A stretch of 64,000 nucleotides of DNA from positions 1 to 64,000 of the forward strand of contig NZ_KE386943.1 of assembly GCF_000429705.1 (NCBI RefSeq), given 5' to 3'. Positions 15,504 to 23,774 of the stretch are shown piece after piece. Numbering within the stretch: position 1 is the first letter of the stretch; each line of letters opens with the position of its first letter. Below the pieces are notes generated by a model. The model ran no database searches. It was not told the DNA's origin and worked only from the letters and a program-made list of their open reading frames with translations. This DNA is from Alteribacter aurantiacus DSM 18675 (GTDB taxonomy: Bacteria > Bacillota > Bacilli > Bacillales > Salisediminibacteriaceae). The position numbers and the translations under genes are program-made.

Positions 15504-15926
15504 CCGTTTTTTATTCAAAGTCACCGAATGATACGTATTAGCCCTATTTTCATCTTCCCGCTTTCGGCTCGCAAATCGCTCTTCCTGTTCCACTCGCTCC
15601 AATCCAGACCGAATTCCACTGCGACAAGATCCACAAATGCGCCCTTCTCGTATGCTCTTCCCACACCCTTCACACGGAAACATCACGTTTGGCATGTGGG
15701 CCAAGTGAATCCGCCCCTCTTTCACAAACCGAATAATCTGCAACTCCTCGACACCCGTCGCCTCCGTCACATCACTCATCACCGCCATCCGATTCTCCCG
15801 CTTTTTCACAAACGTATAAACCCGATCAAACATCTCTTCCACTTCCTGATGACACTCTCTACACACCGCACGCAAACTCTTCACAAACAACCGATCACAC
15901 TTCGGACAATTGGCCAACTCATTCAT
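15501..15926 (-). CDS. yvyF: YvyF flagellar-operon zinc-ribbon protein
   Basis: A 141-residue protein of the YvyF family (flagellar operon protein of unknown function). It starts MNELANCPKCDRLFVKSLRA. A first CxxC pair (CPKC, about 7-10) and CREC (about 22-25) look like a zinc ribbon, and a second set, CEGCGKSIREGRICGSC (about 88-104), lies toward the C-terminus. A central helix-turn-helix-like stretch (VTEATGVEELQIIRFVKEGR) resembles a winged regulator. The ATG at 15926 has GGGGGAG at good distance. A sigma-D promoter lies directly upstream. B. subtilis keeps the gene in the same place between comFC and flgM. Confidence 0.9.
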   Translation of the reverse strand: MNELANCPKCDRLFVKSLRAVCRECHQEVEEMFDRVYTFVKKRENRMAVMSDVTEATGVEELQIIRFVKEGRIHLAHMPNVMFPCEGCGKSIREGRICGSCRSGIRSGLERVEQEERFASRKREDENRANTYHSVTLNKKR

Positions 15927-15947
15927 CGAATCTCCCCCTCGCCCCTT

Positions 15948-15975
15948 ATATCGGCCACACCTCCGTAAAAGTTTA
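15948..15975 (-). promoter_or_regulatory. Sigma-D promoter of yvyF, overlapping the end of comFC
   Basis: On the minus strand TAAA (15975-15972), a 16-nt spacer and a perfect GCCGATAT (15955-15948). The -35 box overlaps the comFC stop codon, so competence and flagellar units abut without a gap. Confidence 0.85.
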
Positions 15976-16668
15976 CGCCCGAGCAAGCGTTACCCCCCTC
16001 ACCCTCTCCGCCCCGCCCTCATAGAGCACCCGCGCCGCACTCCGAATCGTCGCCCCCGTCGTATAAATGTCATCCACCACCACAACATCAAGCCCTGCCA
16101 CATCGGTCAAAAGGCGAAACTGCTCTTCGACACTAGATAATCGATCCCCCCTCGACTGCTTACTCTGCTTGTTGGAAGATTGGCTTCTCCCTAACAGAGA
16201 GACCGACGCAACCCCTCCAACAAGAAGGTCCGCTTGGTTAAACCCACGCTCATAGTGCCGCTCCTCGTTCAAAGGAATCGTCGTCACCACAGCCCCACGC
16301 GGCAGAGCCTTCGCAATCTCCCCCGTAAACCCTTCAGCCAACCGAGCATCGCTTCGGTATTTAAATACGGCGATCACGTCTTTAAGAAAGTCATTGTATT
16401 CATAGAGAGCCACATTCGAAAACGAGTAATCCTTCCAAAACGCATCCTCCCCCCACCTCTTACAATCGTCACACTCCGAGACACACGGTTTACCACATCC
16501 CACACAAGCCTCACTCCGCTCAATCCGTACAAACCGCTCGTCACACCGCTCACAAAACCTTCCCGTTTCCTGCTCTCCAAAAAAAGCAGCCCAACTCACC
16601 GGTTCAACATACGTTTCCCCACACCATAAACACCGCTCATTTTCAGTAATTAATTCTCGAATTCTCAC
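15973..16668 (-). CDS. comFC: ComFC phosphoribosyltransferase-like competence protein
   Basis: A 231-residue protein of the ComF/GntX family, needed for uptake of single-stranded DNA during transformation. It has several CxxC pairs near the N-terminus (CLWC, CERC, CVGC, CDDC, about residues 13-70) that bind zinc, and a C-terminal phosphoribosyltransferase fold with the PRPP loop VVVVDDIYTTGAT (about 196-208). The GTG start overlaps the comFA stop (GTGA), showing coupling. The comFB gene found between comFA and comFC in B. subtilis is absent. Confidence 0.93.
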   Translation of the reverse strand: MRIRELITENERCLWCGETYVEPVSWAAFFGEQETGRFCERCDERFVRIERSEACVGCGKPCVSECDDCKRWGEDAFWKDYSFSNVALYEYNDFLKDVIAVFKYRSDARLAEGFTGEIAKALPRGAVVTTIPLNEERHYERGFNQADLLVGGVASVSLLGRSQSSNKQSKQSRGDRLSSVEEQFRLLTDVAGLDVVVVDDIYTTGATIRSAARVLYEGGAERVRGVTLARA

Positions 16669-18197
16669 TCCTCCACCTTCTCTCTGTTCATCATTCGAAT
16701 ATGATTTCTCGCCTCCACCATGGCACGAGTCTTTCCATCATGAAAAAAGACAACTTGACCACCATGTTCATCTGGGCTCCTCCCCACACGACCAGCCATT
16801 TGTACAAGAGCCGATTCTGTAAACACTCCGTCATCGGCCCCTAAAACCCCTACCTGCACGCCCTTTACGGTGACACCTCGTTCCAGGATCGTCGTGGTAA
16901 GAAGAAGTCTCGTCTTTCCTTCTCTAAACGCTTTCACTTTTTCCCGTCGCTCGTCGTCTTCTGAATAAACCCCGGCGGTATTTGGGAAGCGCTCTTGGAC
17001 GTACGGCAAGATCGCACGAAGAATACGAATCGACGGCACAAAAAGAAACACTTGTTTCTTTTCCAAAAGAACGGTCTTAAGCCAGTACTCCACAGCACTA
17101 GGGAGTCGTCCTTTGCTTGCTGTCTTCCTCCAACTCATTGCCCATTGGAATGTCGGCTCCGGTAATGGATGACCATGAAAGCGACGGGGAACTTTCACAT
17201 GAGGGAGCATTCCCCCAATCGCTTTTGATTGCATGCGCTGATCCGGTGTAGCGGTCACATAAGCGACGAGTGCATCCGGCTTGGTCGCTTGCTTGACCGC
17301 ATAACGAAGCTTCGGGTCGTGATCATATGGAAAGGCGTCAACTTCATCGATGATCGTTAAGTCAAATGCGTGATAAAAGCGCAAGAGTTGATGTGTGGTA
17401 CTCACAGTGAGGGAGGCGTTCTTGAACCGGTCATCGGATCCTCCAAACAACATCGCAATGTCTGTACCAGGAAACGCCGCATTGAGACGAGGGACAAGTT
17501 CTCTTACAACATCCGCTCTTGGGGTAGCAATAAGCACGCGCTTGTTGTCATTTAAAGAGTGATGAATGGCGTCAAAAAGCATTTCTGTTTTCCCCGCCCC
17601 ACATACAGCCCAAAGAAGACATTCTTTAACTTCGCTGTTGATTTGGTTTACGAGGAAAGTAGACGCTTGTTGTTGAGCTGGTGACAATGTTCCCTTCCAA
17701 GCTAACGTGTGAGGGTTTTGTTGCGGTGAAAAGGCGGTAGTCGCAGTAACAAAAACCGCACACGAACCGGATCGCCCCATCATGATACAGCTTCGACAAT
17801 AGGTGCACGGTTGTTTGCAACGAAAGCAATCATACGTATAAAACAGCTCGGGGTCCCTATTCCCGCACCGGGTACATTGAAGCTTCGGGATTATGGTAAG
17901 GGCAGGTTCATAACGAAGGTGCCCGTTAAGGACATGAAGGTGAATCGTAAGAAGATCTGTATGTTCTAGAAGCTCGTCCATAAGTAGCCTGCGACCGGTT
18001 ATTAGGGACATGAGGGAAGGATTAGGTGTAAATGAGTCGGATAAGGGAGGCGTGTAAATGGATCCAAAGTCCAGGAGTCGTTTTGGGGAGGTTGTTACAT
18101 TTGGAGCGAGGTGTTCAGGAACGGGGAAGTCAGATAACGGTGGATCAGAGGGGATAAGATTGGCTTGGAGCATTGATGTAGATGAGTAAAATAACAA
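16665..18197 (-). CDS. comFA: ComFA DNA-uptake helicase
   Basis: A 510-residue superfamily 2 DEAD-box-like ATPase that drives single-stranded DNA through the ComEC channel. Two or more zinc-binding CxxC pairs (CTRC, CFRC, CTYC, CRSC, about 113-150) precede the helicase core: Walker A in VCGAGKTEM (about 198-206), DEVDAFPY as motif II, YVTATP as motif III, QMAGRVGRS as motif VI. I choose a TTG start at 18197, seven bases after GAGGTG; the ATG at 18173 is the alternative. The sequence has all motifs for an active ATPase. ComK (8764) would be its activator, though I did not find a clear ComK box upstream. Confidence 0.93.
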   Translation of the reverse strand: MLFYSSTSMLQANLIPSDPPLSDFPVPEHLAPNVTTSPKRLLDFGSIYTPPLSDSFTPNPSLMSLITGRRLLMDELLEHTDLLTIHLHVLNGHLRYEPALTIIPKLQCTRCGNRDPELFYTYDCFRCKQPCTYCRSCIMMGRSGSCAVFVTATTAFSPQQNPHTLAWKGTLSPAQQQASTFLVNQINSEVKECLLWAVCGAGKTEMLFDAIHHSLNDNKRVLIATPRADVVRELVPRLNAAFPGTDIAMLFGGSDDRFKNASLTVSTTHQLLRFYHAFDLTIIDEVDAFPYDHDPKLRYAVKQATKPDALVAYVTATPDQRMQSKAIGGMLPHVKVPRRFHGHPLPEPTFQWAMSWRKTASKGRLPSAVEYWLKTVLLEKKQVFLFVPSIRILRAILPYVQERFPNTAGVYSEDDERREKVKAFREGKTRLLLTTTILERGVTVKGVQVGVLGADDGVFTESALVQMAGRVGRSPDEHGGQVVFFHDGKTRAMVEARNHIRMMNREKVEE

Positions 18198-18409
18198 AAG
18201 GTATCACCTCACTACTTTTTATGAGTGTAGCAACTTGGGAGGTTGAGGTCACATGATGATTGGTGAAGTTTCGTTATGGAAAATGTGTTGGGAGAGTGGG
18301 TGAGATGTTGAGAGGTGGTTCTGGTAGTGGAAGAATGGGGTGATTTTGTAAAGTTTGGTCGATCTGATGAGTTCGAATTCACTCGGTTTTATTGTGGTTT
18401 TCTCTAAAC

Positions 18410-18535
18410 CGGGAAATGTGAGGAGAAAGCCGTTAATTCTTGGTGGGAACCCGTTAATCCCTGCCTCCAAACCGTCAATCCCTCTTCCCAACCCGTTAAA
18501 TTCTTTCATGAACCCGTAAAACCACCACTCCCACC
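18410..18535. repeat. 21-bp periodic array of CCGTTAAT motifs
   Basis: The motif CGTTAAT or a one-base variant recurs at 18431, 18452, 18473, 18494 and 18515, an exact 21-bp period, with a degenerate unit (CGGGAAAT) at 18410. Spacer sequence between motifs is variable but T- or C-rich. It is the reverse complement of the ATTAACGG array at 23775. The stretch 18198-18602 holds no convincing gene. A minus-strand frame across the array would encode 7-residue repeats, explained by the 21-bp period. Confidence 0.75.
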
Positions 18536-18560
18536 TCCCACCCTGTCTACCTATCCCTCA

Positions 18561-18598
18561 CAAAACAAAACACCCCGCTCAATTAAAACGGAGTGCTC
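18561..18598 (-). terminator. Terminator of degV
   Basis: On the minus strand CACTCCG (18595-18589) and CGGGGTG (18577-18571) form a stem with one G-T pair, followed by TTTTGTTTTG. Confidence 0.7.
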
Positions 18599-18602
18599 TT
18601 CA

Positions 18603-19460
18603 TTACGCTGTTAGATTTGTTTTTACCCAACCTACACCCAGACTTCCTTCGCCGAGGTGAGTACCGATGACCGGTCCGAAGTAGCTTATGTACACGGTAG
18701 CATTCGGGTATTTTTCACGAAGTTCCGCCGCAATCTCTTCCGCTTTTTCAGGGCGATTGGCGTGGATCACCGTAATGTCCAGCGGGTCACCAGAAGACGC
18801 ATCTTCATCAAGCAAGTCTTTGATGCGCGTTAATGCTTTTTTCGCCGTCCGCACTTTTTCAAATGGGACAATCACTTTATCTTGGAAATGAAGAACCGGT
18901 TTGATTTGAAGCAGGCTTCCAACCACAAGCTGGGCACCGTTCAGTCGGCCACCGCGGTGTAGATGGCTCAAATCATCGGCCATAAAATACGCTCTCATGT
19001 TATCGCGCATCATATGCAAATAATCCAAAATATCGCTTACTTCTTTTCCTTCTGCAACCATTTTAGAAGCAGTTAGGGCGAAGAAACCTTGTGGCATACA
19101 GCTTATTTCCGAATCGAACACGCGAACGTCAACGTTTTCTGTCATGTTGGCTGCACTAACGGCCGTTTGGTACGTGCCACTTATTCCGCTCGAAAGGGTA
19201 ATGACGATGATGTGATCATGAGTTTCAGCCAAACGTTGATACGTTTCCTCAAACAATCCTACTGAAGGCTGAGATGTTTTTGGCAACATCTCTTTTTCTT
19301 TCATTTCTTCATAGAATTGTTCCGTCGTAATTTCCACTTCTTCTTTGTATTCTTCTTGGCCGAAAACGACGTTAAGAGGGATCATTTCAATGTTGTGTTG
19401 ATCACGTATATCTTTTGTCAGGTAGGATGTGCTGTCAGTTAGTATGGCGATTTTGCTCAT
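18603..19460 (-). CDS. degV: DegV-family fatty-acid-binding protein
   Basis: A 285-residue DegV protein. Members bind a fatty acid and, as FakB, present it to the kinase FakA for phosphorylation; DegV itself was named for its place beside degSU. The motifs ILTDSTSYLT (near 5-14), TSQPSVGLF (about 60) and TLSSGISGTYQ (about 90) line the lipid site. HRGGRLNGAQ is also typical. The ATG at 19460 follows GAGAGGA at good spacing; a GTG just before it is inside the spacer. It lies between degU and comFA, as in B. subtilis (yviA), with its own terminator. Confidence 0.9.
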   Translation of the reverse strand: MSKIAILTDSTSYLTKDIRDQHNIEMIPLNVVFGQEEYKEEVEITTEQFYEEMKEKEMLPKTSQPSVGLFEETYQRLAETHDHIIVITLSSGISGTYQTAVSAANMTENVDVRVFDSEISCMPQGFFALTASKMVAEGKEVSDILDYLHMMRDNMRAYFMADDLSHLHRGGRLNGAQLVVGSLLQIKPVLHFQDKVIVPFEKVRTAKKALTRIKDLLDEDASSGDPLDITVIHANRPEKAEEIAAELREKYPNATVYISYFGPVIGTHLGEGSLGVGWVKTNLTA

Positions 19461-19589
19461 CACGTGTCCTCTCTTTCTCTATACTCTAAAAAGTTATAAC
19501 TCGGACAATATCTTCTATCTCAAATACTACCAATGTTTGTGTACAGTTGTCTATTTATATTACCATAAATCGCATGTCAATATCCGACA

Positions 19590-19630
19590 GGAGAAGTGGT
19601 TGACTGAGCGCTCAATCGACCACGCTCTCC
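19590..19630. repeat. 41-bp near-perfect palindrome between degU and degV
   Basis: The halves around the centre at 19609/19610 (GTTGACTGAGC and GCTCAATCGAC) pair over about 18 bp with one mismatch and small bulges. No T-run follows on either strand, so I do not call it a terminator. It lies in the 233-nt gap between degU and degV and could be an operator, a cruciform or an mRNA stabiliser. Confidence 0.55.
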
Positions 19631-19693
19631 AAAACGAAAACAAAGACGACGCAAAGAGCGCCGCCATTTTCCGTCCGTTTTGTTTTAGAATAC

Positions 19694-20392
19694 TTAGTTT
19701 ACTTTTACCCATCCGTTTTTAATCGCATCCACAACCGCTTGCGTACGGTCGTTCATGTTCATCTTTTGCAAGATATTACTTACGTGGTTTTTAACAGTCT
19801 TCTCACTAATGTAGAGAGACTCACCAATCGCACGGTTGCTTTTCCCGTCCGTCATAAGCTGAAGAACTTCGCACTCGCGACGAGTAAGAAGGTGAAGCGG
19901 TCTACGGTATTCGACCTCACGGAAACCGATCTCCGTTTCTTCTTTGTCATCATTAGCAAGGCGGCGGTATTCGTTAATAAGGTTATGGGTAACTTTCGGG
20001 TGGATATAAGCTCCACCTTCTGCTACTACTTTTACCGCTTCAATAAGAGCGTCCGTATCCATCTCTTTAAGGAGGTAGCCGTCAGCACCCGTCTTCAATA
20101 CGTGGGTAACATAGGTTTCATCATCATGGATGGAAAGAATCAATACTTTAACGTCCGGGAATGATTCCACAAGGCTTTTCGTCGCTTCCACGCCATTCAC
20201 GTTTGGCATATTGATATCCATTAGCACAACGTCCGGTTGATTCTCGCGCACAAGATCCAGAGCGGCGTCCCCATCGCTTCCTTCGGCTACGATATCAAAA
20301 GATTTTTCCATGGAAAGAATACGTTTAACACCTTCTCTAAATAGTTGGTGATCGTCTATAATAATGATTTTAATGTTATCTCTCTCGCTCAT
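19694..20392 (-). CDS. degU: Response regulator DegU
   Basis: A 232-residue NarL-family response regulator. Its partner DegS phosphorylates Asp59 in VVLMDINMPN. Depending on phosphorylation DegU activates competence (by helping ComK bind its own promoter), degradative enzymes, biofilm genes, or represses motility. Receiver residues 1-125 hold the acidic pair IIIIDDHQLF, and the C-terminal LuxR HTH (about 165-232) ends NDRTQAVVDAIKNGWV. GGAGGAG precedes the ATG. A 137-nt gap separates it from degS and could hold an extra promoter, as in B. subtilis. A degenerate paralogue lies at 9352. Confidence 0.97.
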   Translation of the reverse strand: MSERDNIKIIIIDDHQLFREGVKRILSMEKSFDIVAEGSDGDAALDLVRENQPDVVLMDINMPNVNGVEATKSLVESFPDVKVLILSIHDDETYVTHVLKTGADGYLLKEMDTDALIEAVKVVAEGGAYIHPKVTHNLINEYRRLANDDKEETEIGFREVEYRRPLHLLTRRECEVLQLMTDGKSNRAIGESLYISEKTVKNHVSNILQKMNMNDRTQAVVDAIKNGWVKVN

Positions 20393-20529
20393 TATGTTTC
20401 TCCTCCTTCAGGTCCTTCTCCCTGAAAAACACGAAAAATTCGTTACGGGAACCGGTCTCTTATAGTAATATCGACTGTATTTTCTATTTCTTGAACATGT
20501 CCAAAGTCACGTCAACTCGTGGTTGTGAC

Positions 20530-21684
20530 TTATCGTTTGTTTGATATCGGGATTTGCACCATGATTAAAGTCCCATTCCCTGCTTGAGAGTCAATCGTAA
20601 GTTGGCCGTCGAGCATATTCACTCGCTCTTTCATTCCTAAGAGTCCAAACGATCCTTCTTTCTTTTCGTTTGGATCGAATCCTTTACCATCATCTTTAAT
20701 GAGCGCAAGGGCTCTCGTAGGCTTCAACTCAATCTTCACCATGACTTGGCTAGGATCTGCATGTTTGTACGCATTTTGAACAGACTCCTGGATAAACCTG
20801 AAGATGGCCACTTCCATTTCCGACGGTAGCCTAATTTCTTTTCCAATATTACGAAAAGAAATGTTCAATCCGCTATGTTCTCGGAAATTCTTTAAGTACT
20901 TCGAAATGGTTGGTACTAAACCGAGGTCATCAAGGGCCATTGGACGAAGATCGTAGATAATCCTTCTTACTTCAGCCAGGGAAGACTTGACCATCTTCCT
21001 GAGGTCGCGAATTTCTTTCAATGCCTCGTCAATGCCATGCTCAGTGTAAACCCTTTCCACAAGCTCGGAACGTAGCATCACATTGGCCATCATTTGAGCA
21101 GGACCGTCATGAATCTCTCTTGAGAGACGTTTGCGTTCTTCTTCCTGTGCCTCAATGATTTTAAGACCGAACTTTTGCATTTCCTTCGCGTCGGCAACCA
21201 TTTCACTGATGTTTTGAAGATCTCCGGTCAAATAATGGATCACCACGTTGATTTGAGCAACGAGGGTCTCTGCCTTCTCGATTGTCCCTTTGAGTTTCAT
21301 GAGACGTCTCTCGATGCTGTCTCGTTTTTCACGCAACAGCTTTTCTTCCTGCCTGAGAACAGCCAGCTGAACTTGATAATCATTGGCCAATTCGTAGGCT
21401 TCTTTCACTTCGGTATCGCTGTAGTTTGCAAAGTGCTTGCTCACTTCAGCGAGGCGGTTTCTAGCAAAGCGGGAGTGAAGTTCCATCCGCTCCGTTTTTT
21501 CAATTAAATTAATCACTTTATTTTGTACATCCGTGAGCTCTGCTTTTAGCTGCTCATATTCATTTCTTGAATGTTCACCGATGTCAAAGATCTCTTCTTT
21601 ACTTCGACCGACTGTTTCCATCATGGCATCCAAGATATCGTCCAGTCGTTCGGTCATTGGTTTTTCTTTTCCCTGCTTTTGCAC
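20530..21684 (-). CDS. degS: Sensor histidine kinase DegS
   Basis: A cytoplasmic 384-residue histidine kinase (HisKA_3 family) that phosphorylates DegU. The N-terminal half is the long coiled coil of the DegS sensor domain (about 10-180). The phospho-acceptor His lies in RLSREIHDGPAQMM (about 190-203). The ATPase domain shows N-box FIQESVQNAYKHA, G1 DDGKGFD and GLLGMKERV. No membrane helix. The GTG at 21684 fits GGGAGGTG six bases upstream better than the internal ATG ten codons later. It is upstream of degU and divergent from yvyE. Confidence 0.96.
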   Translation of the reverse strand: MQKQGKEKPMTERLDDILDAMMETVGRSKEEIFDIGEHSRNEYEQLKAELTDVQNKVINLIEKTERMELHSRFARNRLAEVSKHFANYSDTEVKEAYELANDYQVQLAVLRQEEKLLREKRDSIERRLMKLKGTIEKAETLVAQINVVIHYLTGDLQNISEMVADAKEMQKFGLKIIEAQEEERKRLSREIHDGPAQMMANVMLRSELVERVYTEHGIDEALKEIRDLRKMVKSSLAEVRRIIYDLRPMALDDLGLVPTISKYLKNFREHSGLNISFRNIGKEIRLPSEMEVAIFRFIQESVQNAYKHADPSQVMVKIELKPTRALALIKDDGKGFDPNEKKEGSFGLLGMKERVNMLDGQLTIDSQAGNGTLIMVQIPISNKR

Positions 21685-22018
21685 CGGCTACACCTCCCTC
21701 ACACTAGCACCCATCGGCCTAATGCTTTGGAACCCCTTCAGTATACTATTTCGACATCACCCATGTATTTCTGGGTATGGAAATTCCTGTTTAAGGGAAA
21801 AGCATTTTCAGATGGAGGTTGCCTGCTTCTTACGATTCTTGAGAAGAGCTGGATAACTTGACACCTTTTCATTTCCATCTTAACCTAAAACTATCGTTTC
21901 AGGACGGCTATATCGTGCTTTTTGAGATTTTTTCACGTTCTGTAACATTCCCTTAACATGTGTCAAAACCTTGTCACTTTGTGTACGTTTTACACACTTT
22001 ACGTCAGGAGCGAACGTT
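21685..22018. promoter_or_regulatory. Divergent degS-yvyE control region
   Basis: No gene is visible. For degS, TATACT on the minus strand (21745-21740) is a possible -10 without a good -35. For yvyE, a dyad TGTGTA-CGTTT-TACACA (21980-21996) lies just before the binding site TCAGGAG; it could be an operator. Confidence 0.35.
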
Positions 22019-22654
22019 ATGCTTACTTCATATTATACAGTAAAAGGATACGGCGAACAGGAAATCACGATACAAAAGTCACGCTTTATTGCATTCGTGA
22101 ACAGAGTAACAACCGAACAAGAGGCTCAAGCATTCATTGAGCGGATTAAAAAACAGCATTGGAATGCCAACCATAACTGTTCGGCATACATGATCGGCGA
22201 GCGAGATCAAATTCAAAAAGCGAACGATGACGGCGAACCGAGCGGAACCGCCGGTGTTCCTATGCTTGAGGTACTTAAAAAGCGCGGCCTAAAAGACACG
22301 GTCGTGGTCGTTACTCGCTATTTCGGTGGAATCAAGCTAGGGGCAGGCGGACTCATCCGAGCTTACGGTTCGTCTACATCCGAAGGGTTAAACGCCACCG
22401 GCATTGTCGAAAGAAAGCTGATGCAAATCTATAAAACAACAATCGAGTACCCCCTTCTTGGCAAAATCGAAAATGAATTGCGCGGTTCCATTTTTCCGAT
22501 CAAGGAGATTCATTACCTTGACAAAGTCACCGTTGAAACCTACGTTGACAGCGGAAATGAAGAACGTTTTGAAGAAAAAATGACGAATCTCACGAGCGGT
22601 CAGTGCACCCTTGAAAAAGGTGATGAGGTTTATTTGGAAGTGGATGTGACGTAG
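22019..22654 (+). CDS. yvyE: YvyE/IMPACT-family protein (YigZ)
   Basis: A 211-residue member of the IMPACT (UPF0029) family, conserved from bacteria to eukaryotes; the eukaryotic members regulate translation control kinases, the bacterial function is unsettled. It has the N-terminal IMPACT fold (KSRFIAFVNRV, DDGEPSGTAGVPMLEVL, VVTRYFGGIKLGAGGL, near residues 20-115) and a C-terminal DUF1949 ferredoxin-like domain. I take the ATG at 22019 (AGGAGCGAACGTT precedes it). Position beside degS matches B. subtilis. It ends at a strong terminator shared with the next, convergent gene. Confidence 0.93.
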   Translation: MLTSYYTVKGYGEQEITIQKSRFIAFVNRVTTEQEAQAFIERIKKQHWNANHNCSAYMIGERDQIQKANDDGEPSGTAGVPMLEVLKKRGLKDTVVVVTRYFGGIKLGAGGLIRAYGSSTSEGLNATGIVERKLMQIYKTTIEYPLLGKIENELRGSIFPIKEIHYLDKVTVETYVDSGNEERFEEKMTNLTSGQCTLEKGDEVYLEVDVT

Positions 22655-22692
22655 AAAAGACGTGTGTGTTGAATACCCGGCTTTCATAACAA

Positions 22693-22730
22693 AGGTGTGA
22701 CTCCAAATGAACAGAGTCACACCTCTTTTT
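22693..22730 (+). terminator. Terminator of yvyE
   Basis: AGGTGTGACTC (22693-22703) and GAGTCACACCT (22714-22724) form an 11-bp stem, followed by CTTTTTG. The last codons of the convergent gene (stop at 22717) lie in the downstream arm. Confidence 0.85.
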
Positions 22731-23670
22731 GCATTACCGGCAAGTGCAACACAATCTCGCAATGATTTTTACTCAAGTAACCGCCTTGTTTTTGCAACAC
22801 TTTTTTTGCCGTGTCCGTATAGAATCTCATTTCTTCATCCGTAGAAAAGGAAAGGGACTGATAAGCATGACGAATGTTCAACTGAACAACGTCTTTGTCC
22901 CACTGTTCAAAAGCAAGCTCCAACCTGCCCGAATCCTTAATGTAATCAATCGATTTTTTTACTAGAAAAAACACGGCAATACATACTGATTCAGCATCAA
23001 TATCAAGCTCTACCTCTTCCACTTCGAGAAATCGCCACATCATGTAAGGTACAGCTTCCGGTAGCTGTACATTTACCTTTTTTTGGACGATTTGAATGAA
23101 GCTACTTACCGTAATTCCTCTCGTTGTCAATTCACCTAAATTATTGATTTTAAGGAAATCATTTACGTGAGCTTTTCCTTTAAGCAACTCCGTTTCCGCA
23201 AGTTCAATTAACCGATGGTCATTTCGACTATCCGTGTTTTGCTTAAGCATTTGTAGTGTCCCATATACAGGAGTCATCACATTGAGCATTTCGTGCGCCC
23301 GCCTCATCGAAAGAAGGCGAACAAGATTCTCAGAATGGCTATTCTCATAAGGATCGGAAGCATCATGAACGATTGCGATCCACCCCTCTTCTCCTGACTG
23401 CTCGTTCAGTTTGGAGAGATAGAGCATACACTCATGATTGTCTTTGTGACCCAGCCTGAATGTGCCACTCCCCTTCTCTTTAACAACATCAAAGAAAGGT
23501 TCTAAATCCGTTACAAACACATTCGTTCCTGACACAATTGCCGTATTCATATATCGCTCTAGATTAAATGTAACCGTCACAACTCCGAAGCGATCCGCAA
23601 CAAACACTCCAAATTTCATACTCCCCGAAAGTCCTGATGATATCGCACTTGAAATTACTTGAGTGTCCAT
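22717..23670 (-). CDS. Histidine-kinase-like protein with degenerate ATPase
   Basis: A 317-residue soluble protein. The N-terminal part (about 15-110) looks like a PAS-type sensor fold. Around 125-150, RAHEMLNVMTPVYGTLQMLK resembles a HisKA H-box (a His-Glu pair and a Pro five residues on). The C-terminal part (about 200-315) resembles a HATPase fold, with VFFLVKKSIDYIKDSG where kinases have the N-box, but without its Asn and without glycine-rich ATP lid motifs. I infer an inactive or adaptor kinase-like protein. The ATG at 23670 has GGAGAGG five to six bases upstream; a GTG at 23676 abuts that box. A 21-bp repeat array lies upstream. Its target is unknown. Confidence 0.6.
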   Translation of the reverse strand: MDTQVISSAISSGLSGSMKFGVFVADRFGVVTVTFNLERYMNTAIVSGTNVFVTDLEPFFDVVKEKGSGTFRLGHKDNHECMLYLSKLNEQSGEEGWIAIVHDASDPYENSHSENLVRLLSMRRAHEMLNVMTPVYGTLQMLKQNTDSRNDHRLIELAETELLKGKAHVNDFLKINNLGELTTRGITVSSFIQIVQKKVNVQLPEAVPYMMWRFLEVEEVELDIDAESVCIAVFFLVKKSIDYIKDSGRLELAFEQWDKDVVQLNIRHAYQSLSFSTDEEMRFYTDTAKKVLQKQGGYLSKNHCEIVLHLPVMQKEV

Positions 23671-23774
23671 GCACACCTCTCCTCTTTTTTTGGTTAAACG
23701 TAATATTCTACATAGTTAATTATTCTTCCTACTAAAGTTTCAAAAAAAGATCATTTTCTTAAGGTCAATCATGG

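Noticed and set aside
18249..18509. Minus-strand frame with seven-residue repeats
   Set aside because: The peptide repeats follow from the 21-bp array; no ribosome binding site and no similarity to a protein.
19590..19630. Terminator for degU
   Set aside because: No T-run follows the stem on the minus strand.
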